Shown here: positions 6,986-9,992 of the stretch, piece by piece
Position numbering within the stretch: position 1 is the stretch's first letter
How the letters are laid out: each line of letters starts with the position of its first letter
Source of the DNA: CAZDCZ01 sp964504155
Lineage (GTDB): Bacteria; Bacteroidota; Bacteroidia; Bacteroidales; UBA12077
Assembly: GCA_964504155.1 (NCBI GenBank)
Contig: CAZDCZ010000096.1
Location: 1-9,992, forward strand
Length of the DNA stretch: 9,992 bases
Reading direction: 5' to 3'
Translations under genes and position numbers: made by a program
The notes under the pieces: generated by a model
Database searches by the model: none
Seen by the model: only the letters and a program-made list of their open reading frames with translations
Told to the model about the DNA's origin: nothing

Positions 6986-7050
6986 TAAACTGCAAAAGAT
7001 TTTTTATTAAATCAACATATATTTTAATATAAATTTTAAAAGTTTTTACA

Positions 7051-9771
7051 ATGACACAAGTAAAGCGCGTATATCAATTTGGAGGTAAAAAGGCAGATGG
7101 GAATACCAAGATGAAGAATCTACTTGGTGGTAAAGGAGCTAACTTAGCCGAAATGAGTTCAATAGGAGTACCTGTTCCTGCAGGATTTACTATAACAACT
7201 GATGTTTGTACAGAATATAATACAAAAGGTAGAGATGAAGTTGTTAATTTAATAAAACATGAAGTTGAACTAGGTATAGCTGCAACTGAGAAAATAATGA
7301 ATGCCAAATTTGGAACAAATGGAGATTCTTTTCCTTTGTTATTATCTGTTCGTTCGGGAGCAAGAGTATCTATGCCAGGAATGATGGATACTGTTCTTAA
7401 TCTTGGGATGAACGATGATACAGTAAAAATTGTTGCTGAAAAATCGGGAAATGAGAAATTTGCTTACGATTCATATCGCCGTTTTATCCATATGTATGGT
7501 AATGTTGTTATGGGAGTTGAAGCTGAGCAAGGTCAACATGATCCTTTTGAGGTTGTACTTGATAAGGTTAAAGAATCTAAAAATTATGTATCTGATGCAG
7601 ATTTTACTACAGAAGATTTAAAATATATTGTAGAAGAATATAAAAAAGTAATTAAAAAATATGCTGCTACAGAATTTCCAACAAATCCTTGGGATCAGTT
7701 ATGGGGTGCTATTTGTGCTGTATTCGATTCTTGGAACACAGAAAGAGCTATTTTATATCGTCGTATGGAACAAATTCCTGAAGAATGGGGAACAGCAGTA
7801 AATGTTCAAGCAATGGTTTATGGTAACATGGGTAATAACTCAGCTACCGGAGTTGCTTTTTCTCGTGATGCTGCTACCGGAGAAGATATCTTTAATGGAG
7901 AGTATTTAATAAATGCTCAAGGTGAAGATGTTGTTGCCGGTGTTCGTACTCCTCAAGAAATAACATTAGAAGGCTCTAAGCGTTGGGCTAAGCGTAACGG
8001 TACTTCAGAAGAAAATCGTAAAGCTAACTTTCCTTCATTAGAAGAAGCAATGCCCCAAATTTATAATGAACTAAACGAAATTCAACAAAAATTAGAAAAT
8101 CATTATCGCGATATGCAAGATATGGAGTTTACTATTCAGGATGGTAAACTTTGGATGTTACAAACACGTAATGGTAAACGTACAGGTGCTGCTATGGTAA
8201 AAATGGCAGTAGATATGTTAGAACAAGGAATGATAGACGAAAAAACTGCTATTTTACGTTTAGAACCAAACAAATTAGACGAACTTCTACATCCTGTGTT
8301 TGATGATAAGGCTATTGCATCTGCTAAAGTATTATCTAAAGGTCTTCCGGCATCTCCTGGTGCTGCTACCGGGAAGATTGTTTTTTCTGCTGATGATGCT
8401 GAAACAGAAGCTGAAAAAGGAGAAAAAGTTATTCTTGTACGTCGCGAAACTTCTCCTGAAGATTTAAAAGGAATGTATGCTGCTGAAGGTATTTTAACTG
8501 AACGTGGAGGAATGACATCGCATGCTGCTGTTGTTGCTCGTGGTATGGGTAAATGTTGTGTGTCTTCTGCTGCTAAGATCTCTGTGTCGCATACTTCATT
8601 AACAATTGATGGTGTTGAATACAAAGAAGGAGATTTTATTTCTCTTAATGGTTCTACCGGTGAAGTTTACGAAGGAAGGGTTGCTACTATTACTCCAACA
8701 TTAGATGGTGATTTTGGTAAAATCATGGACCTTGCAGAGAAAAACACAAAAATGTATGTAAGAACAAATGCAGATACTCCTGCTGATGCTAAAGCTGCTC
8801 GTGAATTTGGAGCTAAAGGAATTGGTCTTTGCCGTACAGAACATATGTTTTTCGAAGGAGAACGTATTTGGGCTATTAGAGAAATGATTCTTGCTGAAGA
8901 CGTTGAAGGACGGAAAGAAGCTCTTGCTAAATTACTTCCAATTCAGAGAGAAGACTTTTTTGGTATTTTAAAAGCAATGGATGGTTTTGGTGTTACTATT
9001 CGTTTATTAGATCCACCATTACACGAGTTTACTCCAAACGATGAAGCTTCTCAAAAAGAAATGGCCGAGAAATTAGGCGTTTCTGTTGATATAGTAAAAG
9101 CTAAAGTAGATTCTCTTCACGAATTTAATCCTATGTTAGGACATCGTGGTTGTCGTTTAGGTAATACATATCCTGAAATTACAGAAATGCAGGCACGTGC
9201 AATAATAGAAGCTGCTTGCGATTTAAAAGCTCAAGGATTAAATCCTAAGCCGGAAATTATGGTCCCATTAATTGGTACCGTTGAGGAATTTAAAATGCAA
9301 GAAGGAATTATTCGTGAAACAGCCGAGAAAGTTTTTGCAGAAAAGGGAACAAAAGTTGATTATATGGTAGGTACTATGATTGAAATTCCTCGTGCTGCAT
9401 TAACTGCCGACAAAATAGCTAAACATGCCGAATTCTTTTCATTTGGAACAAATGATTTAACTCAAATGACTTTTGGCTATTCTCGCGACGATGCCGGTAA
9501 ATTCTTGCCAATATATATAAATAAAGGTATCCTTAAAATCGATCCTTTCCAACAATTAGATCAAGAAGGTGTTGGACAGTTAGTTGAAATGGGAACTCAA
9601 AAAGGTAGAGCTGTTCGCGCTGACTTAAAAGTAGGTATTTGTGGTGAACATGGTGGAGAGCCAACTTCAGTTGAATTCTGCCACAGAACAGGATTGGATT
9701 ATGTTTCTTGTTCTCCATTTAGAGTGCCAATTGCCAGATTAGCCGCTGCTCAAGCTGCAGTTAGAGAATAA
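7051..9771 (+). CDS. ppdK: Pyruvate, phosphate dikinase
   Basis: Cytosolic enzyme reversibly converting PEP, AMP and PPi to pyruvate, ATP and Pi; anaerobes use it in glycolysis or to make PEP. The 906 residues are full length. The N-terminal ATP-grasp part (about 1-380) holds GGKGANLAEM, SVRSGARVSMPGMMDT and LQTRNGKRTG. The swivelling phosphohistidine domain (about 425-540) has GGMTSHAAVVARGMG with catalytic His491; Thr489, the residue modified by regulatory proteins in plants and some bacteria, is also present. The C-terminal PEP-binding barrel (about 565-900) carries GLCRTEHMFF, RLLDPPLHEF, IEIPRAALTA, SFGTNDLTQM and GICGEHGGEP with catalytic Cys864. No residue appears missing. Codon use leans on GCT, CGT and GGT more than its neighbours, which suggests high expression rather than transfer. 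It appears monocistronic, with its own promoter and terminator. Confidence 0.98.
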   Translation: MTQVKRVYQFGGKKADGNTKMKNLLGGKGANLAEMSSIGVPVPAGFTITTDVCTEYNTKGRDEVVNLIKHEVELGIAATEKIMNAKFGTNGDSFPLLLSVRSGARVSMPGMMDTVLNLGMNDDTVKIVAEKSGNEKFAYDSYRRFIHMYGNVVMGVEAEQGQHDPFEVVLDKVKESKNYVSDADFTTEDLKYIVEEYKKVIKKYAATEFPTNPWDQLWGAICAVFDSWNTERAILYRRMEQIPEEWGTAVNVQAMVYGNMGNNSATGVAFSRDAATGEDIFNGEYLINAQGEDVVAGVRTPQEITLEGSKRWAKRNGTSEENRKANFPSLEEAMPQIYNELNEIQQKLENHYRDMQDMEFTIQDGKLWMLQTRNGKRTGAAMVKMAVDMLEQGMIDEKTAILRLEPNKLDELLHPVFDDKAIASAKVLSKGLPASPGAATGKIVFSADDAETEAEKGEKVILVRRETSPEDLKGMYAAEGILTERGGMTSHAAVVARGMGKCCVSSAAKISVSHTSLTIDGVEYKEGDFISLNGSTGEVYEGRVATITPTLDGDFGKIMDLAEKNTKMYVRTNADTPADAKAAREFGAKGIGLCRTEHMFFEGERIWAIREMILAEDVEGRKEALAKLLPIQREDFFGILKAMDGFGVTIRLLDPPLHEFTPNDEASQKEMAEKLGVSVDIVKAKVDSLHEFNPMLGHRGCRLGNTYPEITEMQARAIIEAACDLKAQGLNPKPEIMVPLIGTVEEFKMQEGIIRETAEKVFAEKGTKVDYMVGTMIEIPRAALTADKIAKHAEFFSFGTNDLTQMTFGYSRDDAGKFLPIYINKGILKIDPFQQLDQEGVGQLVEMGTQKGRAVRADLKVGICGEHGGEPTSVEFCHRTGLDYVSCSPFRVPIARLAAAQAAVRE

Positions 9772-9792
9772 TATTATTTATATACTATATTG

Positions 9793-9822
9793 AAGGGTTT
9801 GCAAAATGCAAACCCTTTTTTT
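9793..9822 (+). terminator. Intrinsic terminator of ppdK
   Basis: AAGGGTTTGCA at 9793-9803 pairs perfectly with TGCAAACCCTT at 9807-9817 around the loop AAA, followed by an unbroken T run to 9822. It lies 21 bases after the ppdK stop. The strong stem and T tract make this a textbook rho-independent terminator. Confidence 0.93.
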
Positions 9823-9853
9823 ATTTCTATTTTTTTATTTGTGCAGGTTTGTC

Positions 9854-9917
9854 GTAATTAAAAAGACAGCCGCGTTAATTAATAGAGACAGCCGCGTTAA
9901 TTAATAGAGACAGCCGC
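9854..9917 (+). repeat. Tandem 22-bp repeat, two exact copies plus one degenerate
   Basis: Two exact 22-base units occupy 9874-9895 and 9896-9917, each made of an AT half (GTTAATTAATAGA) and a GC half (GACAGCCGC). A shorter, degenerate 20-base copy precedes them at 9854-9873. GACAGCCGC thus occurs at 9865, 9887 and 9909. The last copy runs into a complementary arm to make the hairpin at 9905-9929, so the array looks like repeated duplication of one arm of that hairpin. Confidence 0.8.
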
Positions 9918-9929
9918 AAGCTGTCTTTA
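9905..9929. repeat. REP-like palindrome, copy 1
   Basis: GACAGC at 9909-9914 pairs with GCTGTC at 9920-9925 around the loop CGCAA. A-T pairs and one G-U pair extend the stem outwards to 9905 and 9929, giving ten pairs. It resembles the short intergenic palindromes scattered through many Bacteroidota and cyanobacterial genomes. It lies 82 bases beyond the ppdK terminator. Confidence 0.65.
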
Positions 9930-9960
9930 CGTTGATGTATCATTTTCACCGAACCCCGTA

Positions 9961-9981
9961 GAGACATGTTGCGCATGTCTC
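9961..9981. repeat. REP-like palindrome, copy 2, opposite orientation
   Basis: GAGACATG at 9961-9968 pairs perfectly with CATGTCTC at 9974-9981 around the loop TTGCG. That loop is the reverse complement of the loop in the neighbouring palindrome, and the stem shares the outer GACA/TGTC pairs. The sequence TGTTGCGC at 9967-9974 recurs at 9985-9992, hinting at another unit cut by the window edge. Confidence 0.65.
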
Positions 9982-9992
9982 ATTTGTTGCGC

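Larger units (their letters stand above)
6614..7050. other. Divergent AT-rich promoter region, 437 bases
   Basis: This gap separates two divergent genes and holds a promoter box for each. It also contains a near-perfect AT-rich palindrome at 6724-6738 (TTACTTT, A, AAAGTAA), which could be an operator or chance in such AT-rich DNA, and a marginal 52-codon frame at 6819-6977. No tRNA, riboswitch or strong hairpin was seen. The leader from the ppdK promoter to its ATG is about 60 bases and looks unstructured. Confidence 0.5.

Noticed and set aside
8136..8624. 162-codon frame opposite ppdK
   Set aside because: It mirrors the phosphohistidine region of ppdK; its length reflects the biased codon use of that gene.
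9841..9992. CRISPR array
   Set aside because: The 22-base units are contiguous without unique spacers, and the palindromes have different stems; no cas genes are present.

Overview
The window reads as chromosomal DNA from an AT-rich member of the Bacteroidota, probably close to Bacteroidales or Marinilabiliales. The evidence is the TAnnTTTG promoter boxes, the absence of clear Shine-Dalgarno sequences, a lipoprotein with an acidic stretch after the lipidated cysteine, the aroQ/pyk and xerD arrangement, and a pyruvate kinase with an NTAH motif. Placement below phylum is inference.

Left part (1-2047) is accessory. It holds a DUF6174-like lipoprotein gene (116-637), a GC-richer inverted-repeat element (about 679-795), and a HEPN-like gene. 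The HEPN-like frame runs from 829 to 1917 but is broken by an in-frame TAA at 919-921. The gene is flanked by a 15-bp inverted repeat with one mismatch (796-810 and 1921-1935), so this block looks like a cassette-style insertion next to core genes.

Middle part (2048-6613) is mainly core. On the minus strand aroQ (type II dehydroquinase) and pyk (pyruvate kinase) form a probable two-gene operon. xerD, a chromosome-dimer-resolution recombinase with all six catalytic residues, diverges from aroQ. Converging on xerD is a secreted protein that joins a beta-propeller to a transglutaminase-like cysteine protease fold. A hairpin separates the two convergent genes.

Right part (6614-9992) has a 437-base AT-rich divergent promoter region, then ppdK (pyruvate phosphate dikinase) with an intact phosphohistidine site and a strong intrinsic terminator. 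The window ends in a repeat patch: 22-bp tandem repeats running into a REP-like hairpin, followed by a second hairpin of the same design in opposite orientation with compensated stem bases.

Functionally, pyk and ppdK both act at the PEP/pyruvate node. AroQ belongs to the shikimate pathway, which consumes PEP. No complete new multi-gene system is evident. The best leads are the interrupted HEPN-like cassette with its flanking repeats and the covarying hairpin repeats at the right edge.
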